Source of the DNA: Brachionus plicatilis
Taxonomy: Eukaryota > Rotifera > Eurotatoria > Ploima > Brachionidae
NCBI GenBank assembly: GCA_010279815.1
Contig: QEOQ01000141.1
Location: forward strand, 1,420,176-1,484,175
Length of the DNA: 64,000 nt
Direction of reading: 5' to 3'
Part shown: piece after piece, positions 23,266-35,761 of the stretch
How positions within the stretch are numbered: the first letter of the stretch is position 1
Layout of the letters: each line of letters starts with the position of its first letter
The notes under the pieces: generated by a model
What the model saw: only the letters and a program-made list of their open reading frames with translations
Database searches by the model: none
Told to the model about the DNA's origin: nothing
Made by a program: the position numbers and the translations under genes

Positions 23266-24521
23266 ACTCTTTTTTTTTTAAATTAAAAGAAATTTAAACT
23301 TAATTTTTTCATTAGCCCTAATAAAAAATTCATTAGCCCACAACATAATGGCGCTGCAATAAAAATAACTTTTGGTGAAAGAAACAGAGACGAAAATTGT
23401 AAAAAAAAACAGACTTAGGTAAATTTCGTGGATTATCTCCGAACCATGTGTCATATTACTGTAAAAAAAATTTAATTAAAAAAATGTTTTTTTTTTTCTA
23501 ATTCATAACATAATCGAAACCACTAAGGCTTTGGTTTATCCGCATCTAAAATTCATTTTGGATAATAAGCTCCCATTAACAAATCCTCATATGAAAAATA
23601 TTAAGTATTTATTTTAATTTTTGATAAAAAATAAATAAATTTTTTTCTAAAATAAAATATTGAACGCCTAGACCGGACAGGTTTAGACCGGCCGGATCGT
23701 TGGCGCTGCGTTTTTATTAGAACCGCTGTAAATAAAGTTTAATTTTAACTTATTTTATTTTTTAATTTTAACATAATAAAGTTTAATATTAATATTTTTC
23801 TAAATCAGCAGATAAAAATCCATATGAATAAACATTTTATAATATATTTTTGATAAATAATTTAAAATAATTTTGGTATATATAATCCACCCTTTTAATA
23901 TACAATACAATTTATAAGCCTTTTAACAATATTTTTGAGGCCGTTTTTGTATATTACAAGAATGGATTATTATCCAAATATTTTAATTTATGCTGTTATA
24001 TTTATATAAAAAAAAACAAATCTATCAAAACTAAACTTTTTACTCATAATTTACAATTTTTAAATGATATTTTAAGCCTTTTTTTGACTATAGTGACATA
24101 TCACTAACTTAGACACTAAATTTTGTAAAAATCGTCATTTTTAGGCCTTTTTCGACTATAGTGACATGTCGCATTAGTCGAAAAAGGTCAAAATGAAAAC
24201 CAGTGTTCGATAAATAGAGTGACATGTCACTAAAATCGAGCAATTACGTTAAGATGCAATTATTAGATGGTTTCTAGCTAAAACTATGAAGATTTTAGAA
24301 AAAGTCCCAAAATTTTGAAAAATTTCAAAACTTAACATAAAATTTTTTAAAATCATTGTATCAAATCGAGAATGTAATTAAATTTAATCTCTCTTAATAT
24401 TTTTTACTAGATTAGATCATTTCTTCATTAAAGATCTTTTAGAGTGAATGTCAATACAGTACGTTTTTAAAAACAGTTGACAGCTTTAAGAGCATTACTT
24501 AAGCAGCTCTGGGATAGAAAC
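23266..24521. other. Spacer with short palindromes and dispersed repeat copy
   Basis: No gene. It contains a 13-bp-arm hairpin at 24146-24187 (cctttttcgacta with its complement), several gtgacatgtcac-type palindromes at 24090-24230, a GC-rich patch at 23675-23735, and copy 2 of the 54-bp dispersed repeat. Confidence 0.5.
24249..24303 (+). repeat. Dispersed repeat copy 2
   Basis: Matches 19282-19335 over its whole length with one difference, in the same orientation. It directly follows a cluster of gtgacatgtcac palindromes. Confidence 0.7.
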
Positions 24522-24853
24522 CAGACTTGGACGTAAGTCAGTTAGTCAAAGTCAAGTCAGGGACTTGACTTAAGATATTTTTTTTTCAAGTTAAGGCATT
24601 TGACTTGACTTGACTAAGAATGGCTTGAATTTTTTTTTGGGAAAGTCAATAAAAAATGGATAAAAAGCATCTAATCCTAATTATGATTCTTTAGATTTTA
24701 ATATTATTCATATTAGAAAATTAATTAGAAGATTTTTTTATCAAATTCCTTCGAAAATAAAAATTAAATTTTTGAAATTAAGTCAATTAAAGTGAAATGA
24801 CTTGACTTTAAAATGACTTAAAAATGACTTAAATTGACTTACGCACAATTCTG
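24522..24853. mobile_element. hAT-type MITE with 8-bp target duplication
   Basis: A 332-bp element starting cagacttggacgtaagtc and ending tgacttacgcacaattctg. The 8-bp direct repeat atagaaac flanks it at 24514-24521 and 24854-24861. The interior is again made of aagtc/gacttgact strings. It is a diverged relative of the elements at 5274-5595 and 53001-53116. Non-coding. Confidence 0.8.
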
Positions 24854-24861
24854 ATAGAAAC

Positions 24862-25344
24862 TAGCGCAGCGTTCATGGTCTGCTTAAGCCATTTATTTGA
24901 ATACTATATTTAAGCCTGATTTTTAGAACATGATTAATTTTTTTAACAAATATTAAATAAACATGCAAAAAAAAAAAATTGATTTTTTATAAATTTACAA
25001 AATTAAATAGGCTTTTTCATTATTAAAGAAAATGCAGCACTATAAATGGGATAAAATTAGAAGATGCAGAAAACTTAAATTATTTAGTTCGCTTTTCATC
25101 AATTAAAATTTAAAAAAAAATCAATAAAAAACTTTTTAATTCGTAAACGTTAACACTTACTCTTATAATTTAAAAATTAAAAATCAATAAATTCAATTTT
25201 AATTTTTAGCTTCATATTTTATTTGATAAAGTAAAAAATTTCAATGTGATAAACAAAAATTAAAGGTGAATATAAAGATAAAATTAATTATTCATTAGAA
25301 ATTTTTGTCTTTTTTTTATTATTTAAATTTAATTTTTTCAAAAA
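24862..25344. other. Spacer upstream of the PDZ gene
   Basis: AT-rich, no gene or repeat recognised. It should contain the promoter of the PDZ protein gene. Confidence 0.45.
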
Positions 25345-26373
25345 ATGAGCAAAATTTATTCTATTTCAAAATGGTCGTCAAATTTTTATGAACAAATAAA
25401 TGATTCAGCATCAGAAAAAATTAATCAAGAAACTGATGAAAACTCGAAAAACATTGTTCAACAAGGTAACTTTTTTTGAAGCAAACTTATTAATGGTCCA
25501 AAAAATAAACTTAAATATTTTTTTTTGATTTATTTTTTTGATTTTTATCCAAAATTTCAAAAACTAAAAGTCACATTATGACAAAGATGGCATATAGTTT
25601 AAAACCCGCATAATTGCTTAGTTGGTTTTTATAAACATTGATTTTTTTCATTGGATATACATAATTTTATTATAGTTTTTTATTAAAAAATAAGCAATAT
25701 CCATTATTTTCAAATATTTTTATAAAATAATTCAAACCAAAAAGAGAAAAGATAGTTGAAAAGCTGAATTATTAGATAGAATTTAGTTAATAATTTTTAT
25801 CTAACTGGTAAATCAAAGGAACCCTTCTAAAGAATGTAATAATTAATTTAAATTTAGCCCGGTCTCTGAAAAAGAATATTTTGATTAAAACAAATAAAGT
25901 GATATTTAGATAAATTTTTAAAATTTAAGGTTCATCAAATAAATGTGATTTTTTTTTTATCCTTTTTGGTTGACTTTTAGTCTCTGAAATTAGGAAAATA
26001 TTATTTTTAAAGGCTTTGTTTTAAAATTCAAAATAATCTAAAAATTGAAATATAAATTAAAAAAATTCGAGATAATTTTAATTTAGATTCAAAAATTGAA
26101 AGAAGACGATGTTTTTTGTGTAAAACTAAAATAACTGATGACACTGAATATGGTTTGTTAATCAAAACAACTCCAAAATCAAATGATCAAAAAGAACACG
26201 AAATAATTCAAGTAGAAAAAAATTCTCTTGGATTTAAAGCAGGTCTTAAAATAAATGACATTATATTGGAAATAAATAACAAAACTGTCTGCGAAATGAG
26301 CCATAAACAAGTCATATCGAGTATTGTAGATTCAGGCCAAGATTTAGTCGAAATAGTGGTGATTCAAAAATAA
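25345..26373 (+). CDS. Small PDZ-domain protein
   Basis: Exons 25345-25465 and 26087-26373 flank a 621-bp GT-AG intron; the product has 135 residues. A polar N-terminal region (1-45) leads into a Cys-containing linker (RRRCFLCKTK) and one PDZ domain (about 55-135). The carboxylate-binding loop is YGLLI in place of the usual GLGF. ENSLGFKAGLKINDIILEIN-type core follows (residues SLGFKAGLKINDIILE are clear), and the domain ends SGQDLVEIVVI right before the stop. The pattern is closest to NHERF/E3KARP-like PDZ domains, which bind C-terminal tails of membrane proteins. No other domain, signal peptide or TM segment. The binding partner is unknown. The start is the first ATG of exon 1, after an A/T-rich leader. 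Confidence 0.85.
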
Positions 26374-27406
26374 TTATTATTTTGAGATTTAATTTCAAAT
26401 TTTATTTTATTAAATATATAAAAAAAATTAAAGCACAAATATTTTCAAGTTAATTTTGAAAAATTCAGTTTTTCTCAGGATCCATTAATATTTTCTGACT
26501 TTTTGTACACAAAATTTTAGATTAAAAAACAAAAAAAAAACTACTGTTACATTCAATTTAAATAAAACACCTGGCAACTTGAATAAACGTTTAGAAATAT
26601 TAACCAAATCAACAAAATTAAAAATTTAAACTTAAATAATCAATAAAATTTTTATTGTTACAATAAATACAATTGTCTTTAAGTCTAAATAATTGAAAAT
26701 TTATTTTTTGTTCGTCAATAAACTAAATCTTAATCAAATATTTTGATCTGTAAAAATGTAATACTCTCAAAAAATACTTCAAAAATAATTTTATTTTCTT
26801 CATATTAATCTACCTTTGACGTAATTTTACCTTTGCTTTAATTATTAAAATCCGACATTTTCAATCCAGGTAAACGCTTCATTCTAAAAGGAAAGCAAAA
26901 AGCCCGTTTAAAAAATGGCCCAAAGAACTGCTAGTTGTTGAGTCTAAATTTGGAACTCTTTAAAATTTAAAATTATTCTATTCGAGTATTATTCAAATAT
27001 TCGAATAGATTAGGGTTTCGTTTAAAAATTCTAGTCTGACAAAATAAAATAAATAATCATAAATGGTCGCTATCGTAGCTTTGGTCAAACTAATTTCATA
27101 TTTAGCCCATGTTAGGAATGTTTTCGATAGTCGAGAGACTATAAATACATCAAAAAAAAAAAATTAAAAAATTATAAAATTTCCAAGTTGCCATGACAAC
27201 CATTAAAAAGCTTTTTAGATCTAAATATGTATTTTTAAGATTTTCCATACCACACAATTAGAATTCATCATACAAATTTATTTTCTATACTTTTTATTTT
27301 TTTAGTTATTTTCATTTAAAACTATTTTGCTTAGTTATTTCGTTTCTAGACTTGGCCAATTCGGGACTTGAAATCCTTATAAGCTCGCCCGCATTTAGAT
27401 ACAAAG
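26374..27406. other. Spacer between the PDZ and ERK7 genes
   Basis: About 1 kb with no supported gene. A short palindrome around ttcgagtattattcaaata is present at about 26983. The right end carries the ERK7 promoter and 5' UTR. Confidence 0.45.
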
Positions 27407-30400
27407 ATGCCTGATGAAGTTGAAAGCCACATAGTGCGAAAGTACGAGATTAAGAAACGTCTTGGAAAGGGCGCCTATGGAATTGTATGGAAGGCAGTAG
27501 ACCGCAAATCAAATGAAGTTGTAGCACTGAAGAAAATCTTTGACGCTTTCCGAAACGAGACAGATGCTCAGGTAAAAAAAAAAAAAATTTATTAAATCTA
27601 AAATTTTGAATTATTAATAAAGATATTTTAATTTTGATTTTTTTTTTAATTTTTTAAGAGAACTTACCGAGAAATTGTGTTCCTTCAAGAGTTTAGTGAA
27701 CACCCGAACATAATTAAACTCTTTGACGTAATCAAAGCGGACAACGACCGCGATATTTACCTAGTTTTTGAGCACATGGAGACCGATTTACACAACGTGA
27801 TCAAGCGAAAAACAATTCTGAAAGACATCCACAAACAATACATCATGTATCAATTACTAAAGGCTACCAAGTACTTGCACTCGGCGAATGTGATCCACAG
27901 GGACCAAAAGCCGTCTAACATTCTGCTCAACCAGGAATGTCACATGAAACTGTGTGACTTTGGCCTGGCTCGGTCTTTGACCCACGAGGCCCACGAGCAT
28001 GAATACACTAACCCGGCATTGACCGAATATGTGGCGACACGATGGTACAGGGCGCCCGAAATTCTGCTCGCTTCGCCCAAATACACCAAAGGAGTTGACA
28101 TGTGGAGTGTTGGATGTATCCTAGGTGAGATGTTGCTAGGCACGCCGATTTTTCCCGGCACTTCTACATTTAATCAGCTTGAGCGCATTTTGAAGTACAT
28201 ACCGACGCCGAGCAAGCAAGACATTGACAGCATTCAGTCGCACTATGGACCTAGTGTAATCGAGCGAGCATCTTCAGGTCAAAAAAAAAGCCTCGAAGAT
28301 CTCGTGCCAAATGTTTCCAAGGAAAGCTTAGACCTTCTTAGACGTCTGCTGCAGTTCAACCCTAACAAAAGGATCACTGCCGACGAGGCTCTCACTCATC
28401 CCTATGTTGTCAAGTACAAATTTTTAATTTTTTTTAATTTTTTTTCAATTAGTAACATTAATTAAAAGTTGAATAATTTAATAATAATGCGTCAAAAATT
28501 TAGCAGTCTTAATCTTTATTTCTAAATTTTTAAATTACCATTTACTACTGTTAAGTAAAGTCATTGTTTTAGAGACCTAGATGCAAAAAATAATTAACTA
28601 ATCTTGTTTTAATTCTTAAAAATGGGTCCTAGTCTGTGATAATTTTATACAAAATAAATAATCGATTAAAAATTCAAATAGGGATTTTTTTGCTATGGAA
28701 ACTAAATTTAAAATTTTGAATACAATAAAGAAAAATTTTCTAATAATTATCTCTTGTATCTAAAGCATCTCGATTAATAAAATTTTTGTCAACTTTGAAA
28801 TTCGTTTGTGATTTTTTATTATTAATGAATTTTTTTCATTCAAAATTTTGTTTATTTTTTCTTTCAAACTAGAAGCTTTTTGAGACCGTGTTACAATACG
28901 CTGAATCAACTTAAATTATTAACACAATTATTTTTCATTATAATTAAAATTGCCTAAGGGTAAATTAAAAAATTCAAAAAGTAAAAAAAGGAAATCAAGT
29001 TAATTATTATTAAATTTGTTTAATAATAAGAGACAATATAAAAAAATACTCTTCTAATTACAATAAAAACTATTAAGCGCTGTTTATTCATTATTGTTCG
29101 AAATTTTTAAGCTAATATTTTCCAAGTGTTAAAAAATGAAGATTTTGATTTTTTTTTTGTAAATTAATTTAAAAATCAAAATCTTCATAAATATCAGTTA
29201 TGCGTAAAAAATTTTTTTAAAATTCATTTTTAATTTTCTATTTGTATTTTAATTGTTTCAGAATGAATTTATAAAAAAATTTTTGATTTAATAAAAGTTG
29301 AAATGGTTTATTAGGTTCTGGATTAATAAAGATTCATTGTGCTAAAAAATTAGAATTTAAAAAAAAAAAAAGTAAAATAAGTTGAATAATTTTAAAGGAT
29401 TCGAATTCAAAAAAAAATATAATAATTCGGAGTCTTGATTGTTGGAATGTAATAATCAAGCTCATTAAAAATTCAAAAAAATCAGCAAATTGAAAAAAAT
29501 TAAATTTTTCGATGAAATAAATTTGTGTGATTTAATGAAGTTTATGAGCTTGATTATGCGATTTTAAATTTTTGTTATTTCTGTATTATAATTGTTGTTA
29601 TATGACTTGTTTTTATAAAATGAACTTTTTTTGAGTATTTCTTGTTCAATTAAATTAATTAAAATACATAATTTACGTCGTATAAAGTACACATTTAAAA
29701 GTTAAAATTATTTTCTTTGAAATAATTTTTTTTTTGTTTTTTTAAATTTGAATAATGCATTTTCAAATGCGGAAGATAATTCTTATTATAGTTCAGCGAT
29801 TTGATAAAGTTATAATTCACTGAAAATTAATTTAAGTATTTTAACACAACAGAAAATCTAGAACACAATTTCATCGTATGGGACCAACATTTCACCAAGA
29901 TTTGGACCAACAAAACGAAATTAACTGGCACAAATCTTGCAGACTAAAGTTGTTTGTTTCAGTTGAGCTTTGTTTCATCCCCAGAAAAAGTTTTAGATCA
30001 TTAGAACAAAAGTTATAAAATTTTTTTCTCATCGCATTGGAATTTTTTTTATTTTATTCACCTGGTTTTGGATTTAATGGCTACAAAATTTCAAAATTAT
30101 TGTTCACAACTTTTATAAGACACCTTTGTTTTTAAATTTTTAAATTAATTTTAAAGTAAAAAATTTTTTTAGTTCTTTTTTAATTTCCCCTTTGTAAATT
30201 AATTTAATCTAATTCAAATGAAAGGCTATCTTAATCTAAAATTAATTTTCTTGAAGTATATAAGTTTACCAAATTGCATTTTTTATTTACCTAACTACCA
30301 CTTATAAATATCATTAAATAAAATTTTAAATTAAAAAAAAATTAATTTTTTTATAAATATTTTTGTGTTGAAAAAAAATTTCCTTTAAGAATTATTTTCA

Positions 30401-32918
30401 AACACAATTTTTTTGTGTTGAATGTTTTTTTTTTTAAATATGATTTTTTGTGCTGAGAAGAAATCGAATTGTGTTGAATGTTTTTTTCATTGTGCTAATC
30501 AGAAATTGATTGTGCTGAAATAATATTCCCTTTTTAAAATACCAAGAAATTGATCAGTTTCTTGACGAGAGTCTTTTTATACTTTCTTGAACATTTATTT
30601 TTTTATCTGTTTAGTTTTCATAATCCAAAAGAAGAAATCAGAAAAGGGTGCGATGTGGTTCCGCAGTTGAACGACAACATACGGTTAACCATTGACGAGT
30701 ACAGGAATAAATTGTATCAGTTTATACAAAATAAACCGGCAACTCGTTTATCAGCTCAAGCCCAACAAACTCAAAAACCAAAAGCTCAAAAACCTCAGCA
30801 ATCGTACTCTAGGACAACTCAAAAATCGAATTATGATGAAAAAATAGACAGTGAACTGATTGATCACTATGCTAATCAAACTCATAAAAACAACTATGCT
30901 TCGTCGTACAATCAGTACGATTCCAAGTCATCCAACGATATTAACTACAATTCTGATGACAATTCGTCAACACCGACACCACCTTCACCACCTAACCAAA
31001 ACAACATGGCGAGTAGCTCCACTTCTGCTTTGAATAATTACAATCGCAAAAAACATGCCACTGACTATCAGAACAATGCAAATGCAGCCAAGGATAACTT
31101 TGTTGGAAATAACAACAGCACCAATTTAGCCTATTCAAGTAATTGATTAAAATGGCTTTAAATTCTTTTTGGCTCTAATTTTACTTTTTTTATCACCAAA
31201 AATCTCACTTTTATAAAAATATTTTCTGAAACAAAATTATTTGTGTTAAACAAAATATGTTCTTGAATATTAAGTTACTTTAAAAAAATGAATGAACCCA
31301 AAAGACATTGAATGAATCATCTGTCGAAGATAAGAGTTAATAAAACTGATCAAATAAGTCTTTTTAAATTCCTTAAAAATTAAACATAAGATGTTTACTA
31401 TTTTAATATAAAGGGACGAAACTTTTTTTTAAATCTTTATTTGAAAACTGGAAAGGACAAATTTAAAATCCATATTAAAGTATCCAAACCAAATTATGGC
31501 TTTAAATGACATTTAATATTTAAAAATTTCCAAGTATTGATTGAGATTTTATTTTTACTTCGGATAAAAATTCATATAATTTTTTATCTAATTAAAGATT
31601 AAAAAAATTATGTTTAATAAAGTTTAGTCATTTTTTATTAAAAATTTGATAAAAATACCTTTTTATTTAAATCAAAAACTAAAAATTTTGATTTGAAATT
31701 TACATTTGATCATGAACTTCAATTTGCAGAGTAAATCTGCTAATGAAATATGCAATGAAATCGAAAACTCAGTAAACTATGAGGCCATCAAAAGTATTGA
31801 TAAAATGGATCCGCCAAAAAACTCACAGCACCAATAATGGAGTTAAAGAATATTATCTTTAATGTTCCATTAATTCGAAATTTCCAGCTCGAATACATAT
31901 CCGTTGTACTGATGAAAATCAAAATGTCTGCTAAGAAACCTAGAGAATCACTATCAGAGAAAAGAGGTATCCTAAAAGAATCAAGCCTAAATCTGGAGCT
32001 TAGAATAAAATATGAGATTAATTTTTCTATTAGACTCAATTTTACTCTTATTTAAAAAAAAAAGCTTTTTCGTTATTAAAGAGTATTTTTATAAAAAAGA
32101 GAATTTTAATTTTACTTAAGTATTTTTAAACAAAAAAAAAGTATTTTAATATCACAAGAATATTTTCAGAACGCAAAGAGAAATTAGAATAATGATGATT
32201 TTTGGTGATAGAAAAATTTTATTTAAATAAAAAAATAAATTAAAAAAAGTGGAGAAATTAGAAATTTATTTTTTTCCTATTTTAAGGTGGAGTTGCATTT
32301 GGTCGTACTACTCATTTGCAGCCTCAAACAAATCAGACCAGTTATGCAAAAAATTTTGTCCAGCAAAGAGCTCTAGGCGGTGTGATAGGCAGACAAAAAA
32401 GTGTTGAAAGCTTAAATGCAAATTATGTAAGAGAAGACTTAAATTTTTTAAAAAAGAAAGATTTTAAGCTTTCAAAACAAAAGAGCTCTGGTTATCAAAA
32501 TAGCAAGAATGTGGTGGTAAGCAGCAATAGCAATAGCAGAACGAGCAACTCAGCGCCAGTTCCTAGTCAGCCTATGGTGATTCAATCAAGACCAACATCG
32601 TCAACTGGGAACCATATAAATCACTTTTACCACCAGGAACAAAAGTATGCTACACCAAAAAATCCAGTTATAGTGAGAAATGCGGACAAAGCAAATTATC
32701 AACAGAACGGAGTGGGAAGTGGAATATTGTACAGACCGATATCGGCCACTGATCTTAGGGCTAATGCCAAGCCAGTGTTTGGTCGAAAGCAGTTCAATAA
32801 TCAAACAAATATGACTGCTAATTTGGCAGCAAAGAATATGTTTGGAAATTACAATGGATCAGCTACACATGGCACTATTTCGAATAATGGATTAAATGCG
32901 ATTAAAAAATGGTGGTAA
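27407..32918 (+). CDS. MAPK15: Atypical MAP kinase MAPK15/ERK7
   Basis: Four exons (27407-27571, 27659-28413, 30615-31138, 32287-32918) encode 691 residues. The kinase domain (about 13-300) has the glycine loop GKGAYG, Lys42 in VALKK, HRD at 135-137 within [11 protein letters not shown] at 155-157, and a TEY activation motif (177-179). Gln in HRDQKPSN, where most MAP kinases have Leu, is characteristic of MAPK15/ERK7. The domain continues over the second intron into HPYVVNFHNPKEE and [11 protein letters not shown], the family's own extension. The long tail (about 350-691) is Asn/Gln/Ser-rich and disordered, as in ERK7, where it controls autoactivation and turnover. Known roles in other animals are ciliogenesis, autophagy and secretion control. 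Introns 2 (2201 bp) and 3 (1148 bp) are far longer than most here and hold transposon relics. An aataaa lies at about 33098. Confidence 0.95.
28414..30614 (+). other. ERK7 intron 2 (2.2 kb) with hairpins and a transposon terminus relic
   Basis: No coding exon is seen inside. It contains a 17-bp-arm hairpin (29137-29187), an inverted pair around ataatcaagctcat (about 29451 and 29544), and at about 29945-30060 a sequence similar to the right terminus of the 237-1302 element (gtttcat, then cagaa-aagtttt, then gaacaaaagt). Confidence 0.55.
31139..32286 (+). other. ERK7 intron 3 with a decayed coding-like insert
   Basis: Between 31715 and 32030 the plus strand shows frame-shifted coding-like stretches, for example [19 protein letters not shown] followed by a stop and then frames containing [14 protein letters not shown]. 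Codon use differs from the intron around it. It looks like a dead transposon gene fragment, family not recognised. Confidence 0.35.
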
Positions 32919-34167
32919 ACTCGAGATCTTGAATTTCTTTTCAAAAGAAAAAAATTTTTGAGAATTGTTATTATTTTAATTTGAATAATAGAGAAAAAAT
33001 TATTAACACTGGGGTGATTTGTTTTTGTTTTTTTTTTACTAAACATTAAAGAAAAATTTATTTTATTATGTTGAAATGGATTGTAAATTTTTTTGCAATA
33101 AATAAATCTTACAAAGAAATTTGATTTTTTGTGACCTAAACTGTTTTTCGAGTCCTTTTAAGTCATAGTTTTTATTGTCACAAAGGGGTGGGTGGTAAAG
33201 GTAACAAAAAAATGGTCACGAGACAAAGTCATACAAAAATGCTTTTTTCTTGGAAAACTCAAACAAAAAAGTCCCAAATCTGGAAATATCAGCAAAAACT
33301 GCGTCAAGGACGAACAATAAATTATTCAAAAATTTTTTTATCAACCCGTGTAAGCTTAAGGATGGAGTTGGTGCGGACCGAAAATAGAATAATTGTTTTT
33401 GAATTTTATTTCTGATAAATATTACCTCAAGCATTTAATAAATAAAAATTTTTAAAAAATTTCTGATAATTTGTTTTATTTTGAATAAAATTTTTTATTA
33501 ATATAAAAGAAATACAAAACAAGAATAATTTTACAATTGTATCTGTCAATAATAATTTTTAATTTCTATTTCATTCTTGTTTTCGACTGGTTCTTGCTTT
33601 TATTTTTAAACTTATTTTATTTTTTAATTAGTTTATCTTTAGCGATCAAAAGCTACTTAATATTAAAAATAATTAAAAATCGTAATAAAAGCTGTTCTTG
33701 CAAAAAATCAAAACTGTCAAAGTAAAAATTTGATTTAAATTATAAAATTGTAAGATATATTTGGTTGGATTTATTATAGACCATTCCTTCTTTTCCATTC
33801 TTTTAAAAAATAAAAATTATACTCTAAATTAAAAATTTAAAAAGTTTCAAAAAAGATAGATCTTTGAATTAGTAATTGGATATTACTTTTTTTTTTGATA
33901 TGACTGTAAACGCTGCAAAATATTCTTTTAGTACAGATTTTGATGAAAAAACTTTAGGTTAAATTTTTACTTGCCTTCTCCCCAGTTTTGCTTGATATTT
34001 TCAGATTTGGGACTTTTTTGTTGAAGTTTCGCGAAAAAGAGAAATTTTTTTGAAATCTAAAAAATATGGTTAAAATTTCCCCAAAAAAATTTTGAGATGT
34101 TGGTTTAAAAATTTTTACTTTTCGAAAAGTAAAATTCAAAATTTTCTTGAAATAAAAGAAAAAAAAA
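32919..34167. other. Spacer after ERK7 with a spaced inverted repeat
   Basis: No gene. An inverted pair is visible: caaaaaagtcccaaatctgg at about 33264 and its complement with few changes at about 34000. Similarity continues into aatatcagcaaaaactg. The pair may mark the ends or arms of a decayed element of about 0.8 kb. Confidence 0.5.
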
Positions 34168-34239
34168 CTCCGTGACGGGGAATTGAACCCCGGTCTCCCG
34201 CGTGACAGGCGGGGATACTCACCACTATACTATCACGGA
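34168..34239 (-). tRNA. tRNA-Asp (GTC)
   Basis: A 72-nt cloverleaf including the discriminator base, anticodon GTC in loop ctgtcac. A box tagtatagtgg and B box ggttcaattcc intact, T-run terminator directly downstream. Identical to the other eight Asp genes in the window. The 5' flank shares gactcaaaagttatcagaa with the copies at 40629 and 44764. Confidence 0.95.
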
Positions 34240-35268
34240 TTCTGATAACTTTTGAGTCTAACTTGTTCTTTAAGCTACTATAGTCATTCTTAAGAATTTA
34301 AATGATAACATAAAAATGCTTTTTAATAACATTAATTTTATTAATATTGACTTTATTAAATTGGTTCTATTTTTAATTATTCCTGGCTTTTTAAATATCG
34401 CTTTCCTGCTGAATTTAATGAAAACTAAATACTTTTTAGATTTATTTTAAAATTTCCGAGCTATTGACAATAGATGTAGTTACATTCTTTTTAAACTTTT
34501 TGTACTTTTTATTTTAAGTCAAAGTTAGTTTCTACCCATAAGTTAATTTCTATTCTGAACGTCTTACGACGTCAATCGCTCAGTCAAAATATGGTTAATT
34601 AAAGGGTTATTTTCCTTTAACTAAGCAAAAGTTGAGAGAACGGTCAAAATATTTCATTTTATAATTTTTGAGCACAGAAGGACATTCTTTTGGACTGGAA
34701 AAAATCAAGAAGGATAAAAAGTACGTCCTTTATAGAATAAAGCTAAAATAAAATTTTTAAAAAGTACAAAAAGAACATTCTTTTTTACTATTAAAAATCA
34801 AAAAGGATAAAAAGTACGTCCTTTCTAAACCAAGGCTAAATATAAATTCTAAAAAGTAGAAACTAACTTTGACTTAAAATAAAAAAGATCAAGGAGACTT
34901 TATAGTATTTGGGTTTTTTTGTCAAAAAGTACAAATAGTACATTCTTTTTTTAAGAGACTTTATAGTTTTTAAGTTTTTAAAGGATAAAAAGTTTTTTAA
35001 AGGATTTTTTTTTTATTGTCAATAGATGAAATTTCCTATCAAAATAATCTATTTAATTTCCATATTTTGTTTTGCTGTCTCATAGGAGAGAGATCGATTA
35101 CTTCAAATGCTTAAGTCAAGTTTGTGAAATACCATTTGATCTCATTAGATATGAATTCTTATTGTCTTTACCACGAAATTTTTCTTTTACAATTAAAATT
35201 ATGAATCAATCATACAAAAAATTTTAGAAATCGAAAAAATAAGTAAAAATTTTTAAATTTTAACTAAA
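34240..35268. repeat. Spacer with inverted arms around a 93-bp tandem repeat
   Basis: Arms with ttttaagtcaaagttagttt at about 34513 and its complement at about 34858 enclose two units of a roughly 93-bp tandem repeat. Each unit contains aggataaaaagtacgtcctt, at 34711 and 34804. A partial third unit follows at about 34930. Non-coding. Confidence 0.65.
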
Positions 35269-35340
35269 TCCGTGATAGTATAGTGGTGAGTATCCCCGCC
35301 TGTCACGCGGGAGACCGGGGTTCAATTCCCCGTCACGGAG
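35269..35340 (+). tRNA. tRNA-Asp (GTC)
   Basis: Full 72-nt cloverleaf with GTC anticodon, identical in sequence to the gene at 34168-34239 but on the opposite strand. The two form a divergent inverted pair about 1 kb apart. T-run terminator follows. Confidence 0.95.
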
Positions 35341-35689
35341 TTTTTTTTCTATTTTTAAATAAAATGATTTAATTTTTGATAATTTTCATAGCTTTTATTT
35401 TTCTTTCCGAATTTTGTTTTTTATTTATTTTAACTTTTGTAAATATTGAATCAACTTTTTGAAATCGAATATTTTATCAATTAAATAATCACTTCTAAAA
35501 TCACTTCTGATTTATGCTTTCTAATCAATAATTAATTTTGTGCAGCTAAAATTTTTATCCCATCAAAAGAAGCAGCAATTTGCCAAGTAATATTATTCTT
35601 AATCTTTCTTAATCTTTAATTATCAGAAAAATTTTTGTGTTATTTTTTCTAATTTTTATATATTTAAAAATTAAGAAGTATTGATGCAA

Positions 35690-35761
35690 GCGTCAGTGGT
35701 GTAGCGGTTATCATTGTTGCCTTCCAAGCAGCAGATCCGGGTTCGACTCCCGGCTGACGCA
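35690..35761 (+). tRNA. tRNA-Gly (TCC)
   Basis: A 72-nt cloverleaf with discriminator A. Anticodon TCC in loop cttccaa, acceptor stem gcgtcag/ctgacgc intact, terminator T-run at once downstream. Consensus member of the Gly family here. Confidence 0.95.

Noticed and set aside
31715..32030. Additional ERK7 exon in intron 3
   Set aside because: Frames are broken by stops and shifts, and exons 3 and 4 already join in phase without it.
33188..33725. Open frames downstream of ERK7
   Set aside because: One overlaps an inverted repeat arm, the other is a hydrophobic A/T-driven frame; neither shows a motif.
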